From IMG/VR virus record IMGVR_UViG_3300001352_000095, positions 1 to 22,769 of that record: a stretch of DNA of 22,769 nt; one strand, given 5' to 3'. Below are positions 1-7,649 of this stretch, piece after piece. The first letter of the stretch is position 1. Each line of letters begins with the position of its first letter. The position numbers and the translations under genes were made by a program. Origin of the DNA: a virus. The notes beneath the pieces are model-generated. The model did not search any database and had not been told where the DNA came from. It saw nothing but the letters and a program-made list of their open reading frames with translations.

Positions 1-10
1 AAAAAAAAAA

Positions 11-25
11 CTCCCGAGAAGGGAG
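11..25 (-). terminator. Terminator after the tail tube gene
   Basis: A 5-bp G+C-rich stem (CTCCC/GGGAG) with a 5-nt loop is flanked by A10 on one side and T8 on the other. Read on the minus strand it is a hairpin followed by ten T residues, about 35 nt past the gp19 stop. It could also act on the plus strand, since the other flank supplies a T-tract in that direction. This is a classic intrinsic terminator form. Confidence 0.88.
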
Positions 26-59
26 TTTTTTTTAAATTAAACTGAATATTATGTAAAAA

Positions 60-551
60 TTAGTATTGAAGAATTGCGTAGTCGTAAGACACGGTAAGTT
101 CAACAGTCATAAATTCACTGGTTGACCAATCAAGTGTTCCCATGTTGGTTGCTTGACACCAAGCACCCTTGATTGTCCATTCTTCAACTAAATCACCTAC
201 AGGACCGAGAGTATTAATAACAAGGTCTTTTTTGTAGAAGTCGGCATAACCATTTCTACCTGTAACTGATTCGTGAGAAAGACGTACCCATTCCATAGCA
301 ACCTGTGCGCCACTTGGTACGATTGGATCATAAAGTGTCATTGTAATGTCCTGCCACTCTGCTTTACCACCTCTCAATTTTCTTTTGATGTTGATGTGGT
401 CGAGGGTCTGAACTTCAATGTTAAGATTCGGACGAGTAACACTCTTGATAAGATATGCAGGAACTCCGTCCATATACATGATAAAACGATTTGCTGTTTT
501 CGGTTCAAATGCCGTAAAAAACATTTCTTCGGTTGAAATAACTTGTGCCAT
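60..551 (-). CDS. 19: Tail tube protein, gp19-like
   Basis: This is the tail tube subunit, which stacks as hexameric rings inside the sheath and carries DNA into the cell. The 163-residue length equals that of T4 gp19. The C-terminal half follows T4 gp19 closely in pattern: an INIKRKLRGG segment (T4 has MNRKINVAGDR), EWQDITMTLYDP, ADFYKKDLVI, then EWTIKGAWCQATNMGTLDW and a final beta-rich VELTVSYDY stretch. The ATG at 551 is preceded by GGAGAAC about 10 nt upstream, a good Shine-Dalgarno. The gene appears to be its own transcription unit: a TATATTTAT-like element lies 38 nt upstream and a strong terminator follows. It is the last structural gene in the window and lies downstream of the sheath, as in T4, but here an unrelated membrane-protein gene separates the two. 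Confidence 0.93.
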   Translation of the reverse strand: MAQVISTEEMFFTAFEPKTANRFIMYMDGVPAYLIKSVTRPNLNIEVQTLDHINIKRKLRGGKAEWQDITMTLYDPIVPSGAQVAMEWVRLSHESVTGRNGYADFYKKDLVINTLGPVGDLVEEWTIKGAWCQATNMGTLDWSTSEFMTVELTVSYDYAILQY

Positions 552-588
552 TTTTGTTGTTCTCCAGTTTAATGATTAACTTTTAGTA

Positions 589-597
589 ATAAATATT
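589..597 (-). promoter_or_regulatory. Candidate late promoter element for gp19
   Basis: The coding strand reads AATATTTATTA, matching the element that recurs upstream of other genes here (core ATATTTAT). It lies 38 nt before the gp19 ATG, which leaves room for a leader carrying the visible Shine-Dalgarno. The promoter role is inferred from recurrence and position only. Confidence 0.4.
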
Positions 598-613
598 GAT
601 TAAAAATTCAAAA

Positions 614-636
614 ACTTGTTTTTTCAATCAACAAGT
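614..636 (-). terminator. Weak terminator-like hairpin after the gene at 670-1374
   Basis: A perfect 7-bp inverted repeat (ACTTGTT/AACAAGT, 9-nt loop) lies 34 nt past the stop of the membrane-protein gene. On the minus strand it is followed by TTTT, then GAATTTTT. The stem is A+T-rich, so termination would probably be partial. Confidence 0.4.
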
Positions 637-669
637 ATAAATAGTTACCAAATTAAAAAATATATTTAT

Positions 670-1374
670 TTATGTTTTGTCTTTTCTTAGTTTCTGACCA
701 ACTAGTTTTGCAGAACCATATACAATGGCTCCTATGAATTGAAAGTGTTGAGGACCTGGCCATGGAAACGACAATCCGATGACACCAGTTACAAATAATG
801 TTAATAGTGCCATTCCTTCTGGTCCGGCAAATAAAGTAGATAATGTGAACCCACCACCAAGTGCAAGAATCATATCACCCATATCAAAATCATAATCTGC
901 ATTTCCTGTGAATGTCATGTTTAACCAAATATAAATCAATATACCGGCAACTGCCATACCTGCAATTCTTTTAGTCTTCGGATGCGTTGCCAAGAACGCA
1001 TCCAAATCTTTTAGTTTGTCTTCAGTCCATCGTCCTACTTTAGTTTTGGATAAGTAGTCTCCTATTGCCTTTATCACCTCTTTATATGCCTTGAATCCTT
1101 TTTTAACCAGATCAAATAAATACTTCATACTGAATTTTATTTTTGCGAAGAACTTAAATACAAGTTTGTTCATAAATAATTTTGCCAAGTCCATGATCTT
1201 AACCTTGATTATATCTTTTAATTCTTTCAAAAATGACCAAATCTTTTTTAATCTACCAGGTATTGCAAACTCATTCAATGTACATACATCAGAGTCAAGT
1301 TTATTTTCTTTTACAAATTTACAAAATTCTTCATATTGTAATTCATGTAATATATCAGTAAGTGAGATTTCCAT
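670..1374 (-). CDS. Unknown membrane protein between sheath and tube genes
   Basis: I do not recognise a characterised family. The protein has 234 residues. Residues 1-35 form an acidic helical start, and 40-125 are rich in Lys and aromatic residues in an amphipathic helical pattern. The C-terminal half is hydrophobic, with likely membrane segments near 136-155, 166-184, 187-206 and 211-226, ending in a basic tail. The ATG at 1374 has no Shine-Dalgarno; the TATATATTTAT element ends 5 nt before it, and no other in-frame ATG occurs nearby. Terminator hairpins flank the gene (1403-1432 before it, 614-636 after it), so it looks independently transcribed. Its place between tail sheath and tube genes suggests late expression. 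A structural, membrane-interacting or lysis role cannot be told apart from sequence. Confidence 0.8.
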   Translation of the reverse strand: MEISLTDILHELQYEEFCKFVKENKLDSDVCTLNEFAIPGRLKKIWSFLKELKDIIKVKIMDLAKLFMNKLVFKFFAKIKFSMKYLFDLVKKGFKAYKEVIKAIGDYLSKTKVGRWTEDKLKDLDAFLATHPKTKRIAGMAVAGILIYIWLNMTFTGNADYDFDMGDMILALGGGFTLSTLFAGPEGMALLTLFVTGVIGLSFPWPGPQHFQFIGAIVYGSAKLVGQKLRKDKT

Positions 1375-1379
1375 TTTAA

Positions 1380-1391
1380 ATAAATATATAT
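1380..1391 (-). promoter_or_regulatory. Candidate late promoter element before the gene at 1374
   Basis: The coding strand reads ATATATATTTAT, then 5 nt, then ATG. If transcription starts 5-8 nt past the element, as for T4 late promoters, the mRNA would be leaderless or nearly so. No Shine-Dalgarno is visible, which fits that idea. Confidence 0.42.
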
Positions 1392-1402
1392 CAACACAAA
1401 AA

Positions 1403-1432
1403 AAAGACCTCTCTGCGAACAGAGAGGTCTTT
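1403..1432 (-). terminator. Strong terminator after the tail sheath gene
   Basis: A perfect 13-bp stem (AAAGACCTCTCTG paired with its complement) closes a 4-nt loop that reads TTCG on the transcribed strand, followed by a run of T residues. It begins 23 nt past the sheath stop. The length and perfection of the stem make this the most convincing terminator in the window. Confidence 0.95.
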
Positions 1433-1454
1433 AAAGTTTAGAATTAAATTATTC

Positions 1455-4106
1455 TTATGCTTCGAAACTTGCACCAGTTGGTGTAAGATTAAAGTCAAGA
1501 ATGATAAATTCAACTGCACGTGCAGGTTGTAGGAATATCTGACCATACAGGATATTTCTATCAATGAGATCAGGTGTGTTGTTAGACTCATCCATGATAA
1601 CACGGAATGCATACAGACCATGACGTTGTTGAACGTTTTCTAAGTATGGATTAACGATACTAAGGAAACGGTTACGTGTTGATGCCACATTTTGTTCGAA
1701 AAGCAAGAATCTTGCAGAACTCGCAATGAACTTTTTAAGTGTGATAAGCAAACGACGTACGTTAACTCTGTCTAATGCACTTGCACGACGTTGTAAGGTC
1801 TTTTGACCGAAAGCAACAATACCTTGACCAGGGAAAGCCGCAATTGGATTAACCTTACCTTCGTAAAGTGTATCTCTTTCTGCGAAGTTAAGACGATCCA
1901 TGACCGCAACCGCAGATTCAATTCCACCACGATTCAAACCAGCAGGAGCAAACCATTCAGCCGCACTTTTATCGTTGGCCGCATATACTGCCATCATAAG
2001 TGATGATGGTGGATATGGTTGCAATACGTTTGTTGCAGGATCAATAATCTTAACCCAAGGGTAGTATGTAGCGGCATAGTTACTATCAATAGTAGCAACT
2101 TGCTGAACTGCATCATCTACACGACCGGGTTGGTTATTTGCACTTACACAATCAAGAATGTAGAAACAATCTTCACGTTGTTCGCACAAATCAACACCAC
2201 GATTGATAACTGATCTATGAAGATCAAGACTCAAACCGGGTGTTACAAGAAGATTGATATCAAATTCGTCTTGGTTACTAAGAGCTGCAAACGCACGTTT
2301 GTATCCCTTTGTACCTGAACTGAATTCTCTACTACAATCAAGACCTTGAGCATTATTCTCTGTGATGTCTTTTCCGAGTGCGATTGGATGTGCAGGAGAT
2401 TGTCCGTCAAATCCACCTTGGAATCCAACAACAAATCTACGAAGTTTTGCAACAAGCAATTCGTCAGCAGTTGATGGATTAGTTGGAATTGGATCAACAT
2501 CAAATACATCAGTTGCACCATCCACTTCTTCTACATAAGTTGCATTCCATTCTACATTTTTAGAACTGTCCATGTAAAAACCACGGCCGGCATCTCCAGG
2601 ATTCGCAGGAAGTGGTCGGAAAAGTTCCGAAGTATCTCTTCCTGAATTTGGAAGTTCAAGAATTCCATCAGGTGATGTTTGATTGAAAACTGCACCATTG
2701 AAGAATCTACCAAGTGAACGTGCATACTGAGAAGCATAACTATACTCAGGTGTTCCTACATCAATTCCACCAAGTGGTGAACGATAAGGAGCATGACCAT
2801 AAGGCATAGCATTTGCAGGTGCAGTACTTTCTGCTGGCATTTCAATACGAATCCAGTTACTTGAGTTTACATAATCACCATAGTCAATGATCTTTCCTTT
2901 AGAATCGATGGTAGTAAAACGATCACCGATAACACGTGGAAGATAACGAGGACTTAATGGGTCAAGTGTAACTCCATCATAATTTTCAACAATCTCGGGA
3001 GATTTATCGTTGTCGTTAAACGAACGAACCATCAAACTAAATGTTGCGTAATCGGAATCTTGGATTGAACCAGGAGTTCTAACATTATAGATCGCAATCT
3101 TAATTTCACGATTTGCATCTGATCCCATGTTGCGTGTCCATACTTTAAACAAATCATATCGTCTGCCACTTATTTCTTGTGACTTAATATAAGGAGTTTC
3201 TGCAGGTCTGCAACTGAATGCAGCCTCACCTGGTTTCCAAGGATCATCATCAAGTTCACCTGTAACACTATCACGTGTTTCAAATACCATTGCTTCACTT
3301 GAAGTATCAACTTCTATTTTATACTTAACACCACTCATGATGTTATTGAAAACTTCTTCTTGTGAGTTTTCAAAGTATGTATAGAAATATGCAGGTTCCA
3401 AGTTTTTCTTGGGTGCTCTTCCGAATATGTTTTGAAGACTATCTGGTTCTTTAGGATCAATGTTAAAAACATAATCAGAATCATAATCGTCTTTCAAACT
3501 TTGAACAGTTTCAATAATGTCACCTGTGAACTCATCTGCAAGTCTTACTGTTTTTCTAAGATACAAAGTAGTTTCGAGATTACCTACTGAAACAGTTTCA
3601 CCTGTTTCTGGATCAACACTTTCTGTATCGTGATACAAAACAGATGTGTCGTTATCGATTGACGAACCTTCAAATCCGGAATCATCTGTGACTCCTTCGT
3701 AAAGTGTATTTGCCAAAACACCGATAACAACTTCGTTACCAACTGCAACTCCAAGAGAACCACTTCCTAGTGATCCACTTAAATCTGCAGGTACATCTGT
3801 TACCTTTGCTTTAATGACAAGTGCGTTGTCTTGTTTATATCCACCTAAAGCACCGACACGAACGATTGTAACAACACCTTGGTGCGTTAAGTATTCACGT
3901 GCGGTGAATGGTTGATAATAGTTTCCTTGGGGAACACCAAATAAATCTTCAAGTTCTGCGTGAGTTCTTACAATCGTTGGTGCATATGCCGGACCTTTTT
4001 TGAATGGTCCAACAACTGCTCCACCTATTTGTGAGATACCTTGTGTCAGGAATGTTTGATCGATTTCGTTGGTGAAAACTGCTGGGCTTACAATTCTTTC
4101 TGCCAT
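1455..4106 (-). CDS. 18: Contractile tail sheath protein, gp18-like
   Basis: This is the subunit of the outer contractile sheath that drives tail injection. The N-terminus has the family signature (residues 1-60: VSPAVFTNEID, then GISQIGGAVVGPFKKGPAY and an ELEDLFG segment). The C-terminal domain is also typical: GLNRGGIESAV near residue 725, NPIAAFPGQGIVAFGQKTL, RRLLITLKKFI, and the ending with QIFLQPARAVEFIILDF. At 883 residues it is much longer than T4 gp18 (659). The extra length lies in the middle (about 110-620), the region that forms surface-exposed protrusion domains in sheath proteins. The ATG at 4106 has a strong Shine-Dalgarno (AAAGGAGA). The gene has its own upstream element (4164-4171) and a strong terminator, as expected for a very abundant protein. 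Confidence 0.95.
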   Translation of the reverse strand: MAERIVSPAVFTNEIDQTFLTQGISQIGGAVVGPFKKGPAYAPTIVRTHAELEDLFGVPQGNYYQPFTAREYLTHQGVVTIVRVGALGGYKQDNALVIKAKVTDVPADLSGSLGSGSLGVAVGNEVVIGVLANTLYEGVTDDSGFEGSSIDNDTSVLYHDTESVDPETGETVSVGNLETTLYLRKTVRLADEFTGDIIETVQSLKDDYDSDYVFNIDPKEPDSLQNIFGRAPKKNLEPAYFYTYFENSQEEVFNNIMSGVKYKIEVDTSSEAMVFETRDSVTGELDDDPWKPGEAAFSCRPAETPYIKSQEISGRRYDLFKVWTRNMGSDANREIKIAIYNVRTPGSIQDSDYATFSLMVRSFNDNDKSPEIVENYDGVTLDPLSPRYLPRVIGDRFTTIDSKGKIIDYGDYVNSSNWIRIEMPAESTAPANAMPYGHAPYRSPLGGIDVGTPEYSYASQYARSLGRFFNGAVFNQTSPDGILELPNSGRDTSELFRPLPANPGDAGRGFYMDSSKNVEWNATYVEEVDGATDVFDVDPIPTNPSTADELLVAKLRRFVVGFQGGFDGQSPAHPIALGKDITENNAQGLDCSREFSSGTKGYKRAFAALSNQDEFDINLLVTPGLSLDLHRSVINRGVDLCEQREDCFYILDCVSANNQPGRVDDAVQQVATIDSNYAATYYPWVKIIDPATNVLQPYPPSSLMMAVYAANDKSAAEWFAPAGLNRGGIESAVAVMDRLNFAERDTLYEGKVNPIAAFPGQGIVAFGQKTLQRRASALDRVNVRRLLITLKKFIASSARFLLFEQNVASTRNRFLSIVNPYLENVQQRHGLYAFRVIMDESNNTPDLIDRNILYGQIFLQPARAVEFIILDFNLTPTGASFEA

Positions 4107-4163
4107 CTTATATAGTCTCCTTTGTTGTTATGGGTTGAATTTTGGAAATGTTTGACTTTTATC

Positions 4164-4171
4164 ATAAATAT
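4164..4171 (-). promoter_or_regulatory. Candidate late promoter element for the sheath gene
   Basis: The coding strand reads ACATATTTATGATAAAA, with the shared ATATTTAT core, 57 nt before the sheath ATG. It sits in the 98-nt gap after the small gene at 4205-4486 and leaves a leader with a good Shine-Dalgarno. Confidence 0.4.
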
Positions 4172-4204
4172 GTTTTGAAAATTTGAAAATTGTATATTTA
4201 ATGA

Positions 4205-4486
4205 TTATTTTTTTGATTTAGTGTAAACACCTGATTCCAGATTAATTTCACCTTCTCCGTATTTACGCACTATACGTTGTTTGAAGTTTGCTTCTTTCTT
4301 TTGAGTTTCATCATACGAATTGTAATGTTCTGATTCTGTGATTTTTAATGCCGCCTCTTCTTTTTCAATAGAATCTCGTCTTAAATTGATTTGGCCAAGA
4401 CTTATTAATATTTCTTGATACTCGTTGTTCAATGATAAAATCTCAGCTAGTTCATCACTAGTTAATTCTACTTGATTATTTTTCAT
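4205..4486 (-). CDS. Small coiled-coil protein, unknown
   Basis: The 93-residue product is highly charged. Residues 8-72 are almost wholly helical with a heptad-like pattern, and the C-terminus is basic. No catalytic motif is visible. The ATG at 4486 has no Shine-Dalgarno, and the coding strand before it is a run of T and A. It lies 32 nt after the gp15-like stop and 98 nt before the sheath gene, so it is most likely the last gene of the neck operon. Position suggests a tail or neck assembly factor or chaperone, but nothing in the sequence proves that. Confidence 0.65.
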   Translation of the reverse strand: MKNNQVELTSDELAEILSLNNEYQEILISLGQINLRRDSIEKEEAALKITESEHYNSYDETQKKEANFKQRIVRKYGEGEINLESGVYTKSKK

Positions 4487-4518
4487 TAAAATAATAATAC
4501 ACTAATAAAAGTAAAAAA

Positions 4519-5745
4519 TCAAGTTATATATTTTATTTTAATTATTTCAACAGTATGTTCGTGTGTTTCTATAAGTACTTTCTTGTTACCAACTTCCACG
4601 TGTACCGTTTCATTTTTAAACAGTTTAATTTCATTCTCGGATGATTTATTCCACATCAAGAAATCATTTGCGTCATCGTCTACATCTATTCCAATTTCAA
4701 ACTTTTTATCATTTATATAAATCGCATAATATTCTTCATCATTCCATATACGAATTTCAGTTTCATCTCCAATATCTCCTGCAATATACAACTCACGTGT
4801 TTTTCTGTTTAATACGAACTTTGTTCGGTCACCAGATGACTCTAATCCGTTTACTGCTTTATCGGAGATAATCTCTGTTCCGAATACAACTTTTCTATTG
4901 GTAAGATTTCGTTTTGATGTTTTGGTATTATCAAATACCTCTGGTAACAAATACGCATTTACTGTTAATGAGAATGTGGTTGATACAATTCTGTCATCGT
5001 CCGTAGGCACTTCCACACTATTTGAAAATGAATCAACCGATGCACGAAATTTAAATCGTGCAGGATCACCCCAATAATCATTGCTAACCCAATTTATTCG
5101 TTCTACCAACGAATTCATTTGCTGAACATACTCAGTTGACATTGTGAAATCGTAATTCAATATAACATGATCAGGAAAAGTAATATTATGAACTTCTACT
5201 TGACGATTTGAGTTGGTCAACGAACTAAACTTGTCGTACATATTCTTTTTATCAAACTTCTTGACAAACGGAACAGATAAATAACGATTAAAATACACAA
5301 ACGAATCATCTTTTGATACACTCGTTCTTGTAAAAATTATCATAGGTTTTTGTACCTGTCCTTTATCGTCACGATAAACTCCATCGTTTAAAATTGAACT
5401 CCATCGTTCAGGTGAAGCATGACGAACTGGAACGGTTAGAATACCACCTCCGGTATCATCAACCTGTGGATTGATTACATTAACAAAATACTCGTATAGA
5501 ATATTGTCAATGTCCATCAAGGTTATTGCATAATTTTCAAATGAAATTTCATCATCATCAGAACGCATTTTGTCGGAACGATTGTCAGAGTATAATGCGT
5601 GTTCTGATTTCTTCTTATTTGACATATATGTGTCGTTTGCCAATGAAGGAGGACTGGTATTTAATTTAGCCTTAAACTCAGTTGAATCGTCTCCTGATAA
5701 CTTCTTCAGAGTGATAAACGGATTATTTACTCCATCGTAATTCAT
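4519..5745 (-). CDS. 15: Tail sheath terminator, gp15-like, with C-terminal extension
   Basis: T4 gp15 caps the finished tail and binds it to the head neck. Residues 70-290 follow its pattern: VPVRHASPERWSSILN near 105 (T4 has VPITYASKEHF), a KPMIIFTRTS strand near 133, HVILNYDFTMSTEYVQQMNSLVERI near 193-217 (T4 has IYELSIFTRYEDDMFQIVEQI), and a TTFSLTVNAYLLPE strand near 256-269 (T4 has WSLTFEVNGWMYP). The protein has 408 residues against 272 in T4. The excess is a charged 65-residue N-terminal stretch and a beta-rich domain from about 300 to the end. The start codon overlaps the stop of the preceding gene by one base (TAATG at 5743-5748), implying coupled translation. The family call rests on remembered pattern similarity and on synteny with gp13/gp14. 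Confidence 0.78.
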   Translation of the reverse strand: MNYDGVNNPFITLKKLSGDDSTEFKAKLNTSPPSLANDTYMSNKKKSEHALYSDNRSDKMRSDDDEISFENYAITLMDIDNILYEYFVNVINPQVDDTGGGILTVPVRHASPERWSSILNDGVYRDDKGQVQKPMIIFTRTSVSKDDSFVYFNRYLSVPFVKKFDKKNMYDKFSSLTNSNRQVEVHNITFPDHVILNYDFTMSTEYVQQMNSLVERINWVSNDYWGDPARFKFRASVDSFSNSVEVPTDDDRIVSTTFSLTVNAYLLPEVFDNTKTSKRNLTNRKVVFGTEIISDKAVNGLESSGDRTKFVLNRKTRELYIAGDIGDETEIRIWNDEEYYAIYINDKKFEIGIDVDDDANDFLMWNKSSENEIKLFKNETVHVEVGNKKVLIETHEHTVEIIKIKYIT

Positions 5746-6206
5746 TACACTTCTCTATCCAAAATATTTAATCGACTTTTTCTACTCATGTGAGCATTGC
5801 ACACGAGACTATAATTTTTTTCTGGCTGGCCACCGAGAAATTGATTTTCAACCACATTACTTATTTCAAAATGAGCATTTTCCCATTCAACTATATCAGA
5901 AATTTGTGGATACAATTCCTTTAGCTCGCATAATTTTTGGTGAAATCTAAACAATGTTCCTTTTTTAACATCTGGTCCGAACCCTTCGTACAATGTACTT
6001 TGTGGATCAGTTTCAACTAAGCAACTTATTTCTATACCAGGATAATAAACTTTATCTAAACTTTCCCCATAAATATTTGATTCAGTTTCATCAGGACTAA
6101 TTTTATACACAATAACCTTCTGTTCTACAATGTCAGTAAGAAGTTCTCCATTCAAACTGTTCATCAGTCGGACATCTCTTCGTGTGAAATATCTTCCTCG
6201 TGACAT
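5745..6206 (-). CDS. 14: Neck protein, probably gp14-like head closure
   Basis: The 153-residue product likely joins the portal or gp13 ring to the tail. Its C-terminal half has a FRFHQKLCELKELYPQ helix, a DIVEWENAHFEISNVVENQ beta-rich stretch and a GGQPEKNYSLVCNAHMSRKS segment. This pattern resembles, from memory, gp14 proteins of marine T4-like phages. It is much shorter than T4 gp14 (256). The ATG at 6206 is preceded by AGGATAACCC, a good Shine-Dalgarno. It lies 4 nt after the gp13-like gene and overlaps the gp15-like gene by 1 nt, so the order 13-14-15 matches T4. The assignment depends largely on that order. Confidence 0.68.
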   Translation of the reverse strand: MSRGRYFTRRDVRLMNSLNGELLTDIVEQKVIVYKISPDETESNIYGESLDKVYYPGIEISCLVETDPQSTLYEGFGPDVKKGTLFRFHQKLCELKELYPQISDIVEWENAHFEISNVVENQFLGGQPEKNYSLVCNAHMSRKSRLNILDREV

Positions 6207-6210
6207 TGGG

Positions 6211-7557
6211 TTATCCTATGTATAAAAAGTTTGGAACTTTTTTAAGGTTTTCTTGCAAGTTATCAGATACCTGATTTAGTTGTTCACTTGTAGTGCTTTT
6301 GCTTGTTACTTCCAAATCTTCTCGAAGTTCAGTTATCAGTTGTTCTTTTTCTGTTTGTGCTTCTGCTCTTAGTGCGTCACCATCTAGTGATGTTTCTCCA
6401 CCAGGTATCGGAATACTTTGATATTTTGCACGGATCGCACCGAGTAATTCTTTACAAGTTGATAGATAATATTTCATTATCCATCGTTTACCAACATCGT
6501 TTATAGCAGAAAAACTATGAAATTCATAAGGTGCATTACTAACGTCGGTTATTGAGTCAGGTGATGATGCCAATTGACGTGAAGGCCTGGTCGACTCGGG
6601 TGGTAATCCTGTTTGTGTGTTATCTGCTACAACTTGTTGAGTAGTTTCCTCAGTCACTTGTGTCTGAGTCTTTGGCATTGTATTGAATTCATCTGCATCA
6701 ACATATCCTTGTACAGCTGCGATATCTCGTTCTCGTTTGAATATATAATCAAACCATAGTGTGAAATCTTTTGTTGGTATTGGAAATACAGTTAGTTTGT
6801 TATTTACCAACTCAAATCCATACGCACTTCTTCGTATCTGTTCGTTGAACTCAATTGCTTGCAATCTCATCAAGTCTTCATTTACCGGCCTGAGCAAAAA
6901 TTGAGTACCTACCGGAGACATACCACTCCAACCAAACTCACTTAACATATTAGAAACAGACATACCCGAGTTTGACATTGGATCGTATATTTTATTTAAT
7001 GCAGGTGGTGGATGGTGAAATATTCGTTTAACTTCAATTCTTTCAATTTTCTTTTCACCTGTTTTTGGATCAATATAGTATTGATTAAACAATCCTTGTA
7101 AATCATAGGTTTGAACTCCCGCCTTTACACTTAAACTTTGTTTTCTCCAGTCAACATTACCACCCACACCAACCTCTGCTCCGTATGCCTCTGACAATTT
7201 TAAATAAAATGGAAGTGGTTGTGTGCGTAAAACTGACGTTGTTAGATTTACACTAGTCGAAGTTCCTTTTAAACTATATAAATTTTGCTTGATTGAAAAT
7301 TGATTTATTTGTGCACTGTATTCGGTTACTGCTTCTTCAAAGCAAGTATAAAATTGAACATCGATCATTTCTACATCTACAATTGGATAACCTAATCTTT
7401 TAGCTGCCCAATCAGCTGCCCTTGGAGCAAATTCAACGAACGCTGGATCTGCGTCGAAGAATCCAAACGGTGTTTTTCCTACAGGTGATGTAACAACACC
7501 CTCCCACCTGATTCTTTCTAGTTCTGTATTCTCTTCTACGTTGTCATTGTCGTCCAT
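6211..7557 (-). CDS. 13: Neck protein, gp13-like
   Basis: T4 gp13 forms part of the neck ring that closes the filled head and accepts the tail. The homology can be read in two blocks. Residues 46-90 (WAAKRLGYPIVDVEM, then FYTCFEEAVTEYSAQ) match T4's RRLGAPIINVEL and its following CIQRALELYGEY. Near the C-terminus, KRWIMKYYLSTCKELLGAIR, then PIPGGETSLDGDALRAEAQ and EKEQL match T4's [40 protein letters not shown]. At 448 residues it exceeds T4 gp13 (309), with a long N-terminal arm and a Thr/Gln-rich middle insert near 295-340. The ATG at 7557 has no Shine-Dalgarno; a TATATTTAT element ends 4 nt before it. It heads the operon 13-14-15-unknown. Confidence 0.87.
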   Translation of the reverse strand: MDDNDNVEENTELERIRWEGVVTSPVGKTPFGFFDADPAFVEFAPRAADWAAKRLGYPIVDVEMIDVQFYTCFEEAVTEYSAQINQFSIKQNLYSLKGTSTSVNLTTSVLRTQPLPFYLKLSEAYGAEVGVGGNVDWRKQSLSVKAGVQTYDLQGLFNQYYIDPKTGEKKIERIEVKRIFHHPPPALNKIYDPMSNSGMSVSNMLSEFGWSGMSPVGTQFLLRPVNEDLMRLQAIEFNEQIRRSAYGFELVNNKLTVFPIPTKDFTLWFDYIFKRERDIAAVQGYVDADEFNTMPKTQTQVTEETTQQVVADNTQTGLPPESTRPSRQLASSPDSITDVSNAPYEFHSFSAINDVGKRWIMKYYLSTCKELLGAIRAKYQSIPIPGGETSLDGDALRAEAQTEKEQLITELREDLEVTSKSTTSEQLNQVSDNLQENLKKVPNFLYIG

Positions 7558-7561
7558 GTCT

Positions 7562-7570
7562 ATAAATATA
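7562..7570 (-). promoter_or_regulatory. Candidate late promoter element before gp13
   Basis: The coding strand reads TATATTTAT, then 4 nt, then the gp13 ATG. It lies just after the capsid terminator, where a new promoter is expected. There is no room for a Shine-Dalgarno between it and the ATG, and none is visible upstream. Confidence 0.45.
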
Positions 7571-7598
7571 CATTACTTATGGTAATCGTTATAAATAA

Positions 7599-7624
7599 AA
7601 GAGGGGTTCAAACGAACCCCTCTT
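7599..7624 (-). terminator. Strong terminator after the major capsid gene
   Basis: An 11-bp perfect stem (AAGAGGGGTTC and its complement) has a 4-nt loop. On the minus strand it is followed by TTATTTAT. It starts 26 nt past the gp23 stop. The stem is G+C-rich compared with its surroundings, and it separates the capsid unit from the neck operon. Confidence 0.92.
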
Positions 7625-7649
7625 AAATTTTGTGTTATTCCGATCAGAA

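Noticed and set aside
1391-2737. Additional minus-strand frames of 60-92 codons inside the sheath gene
   Set aside because: They are out-of-frame shadows within a strongly supported 883-residue coding sequence.
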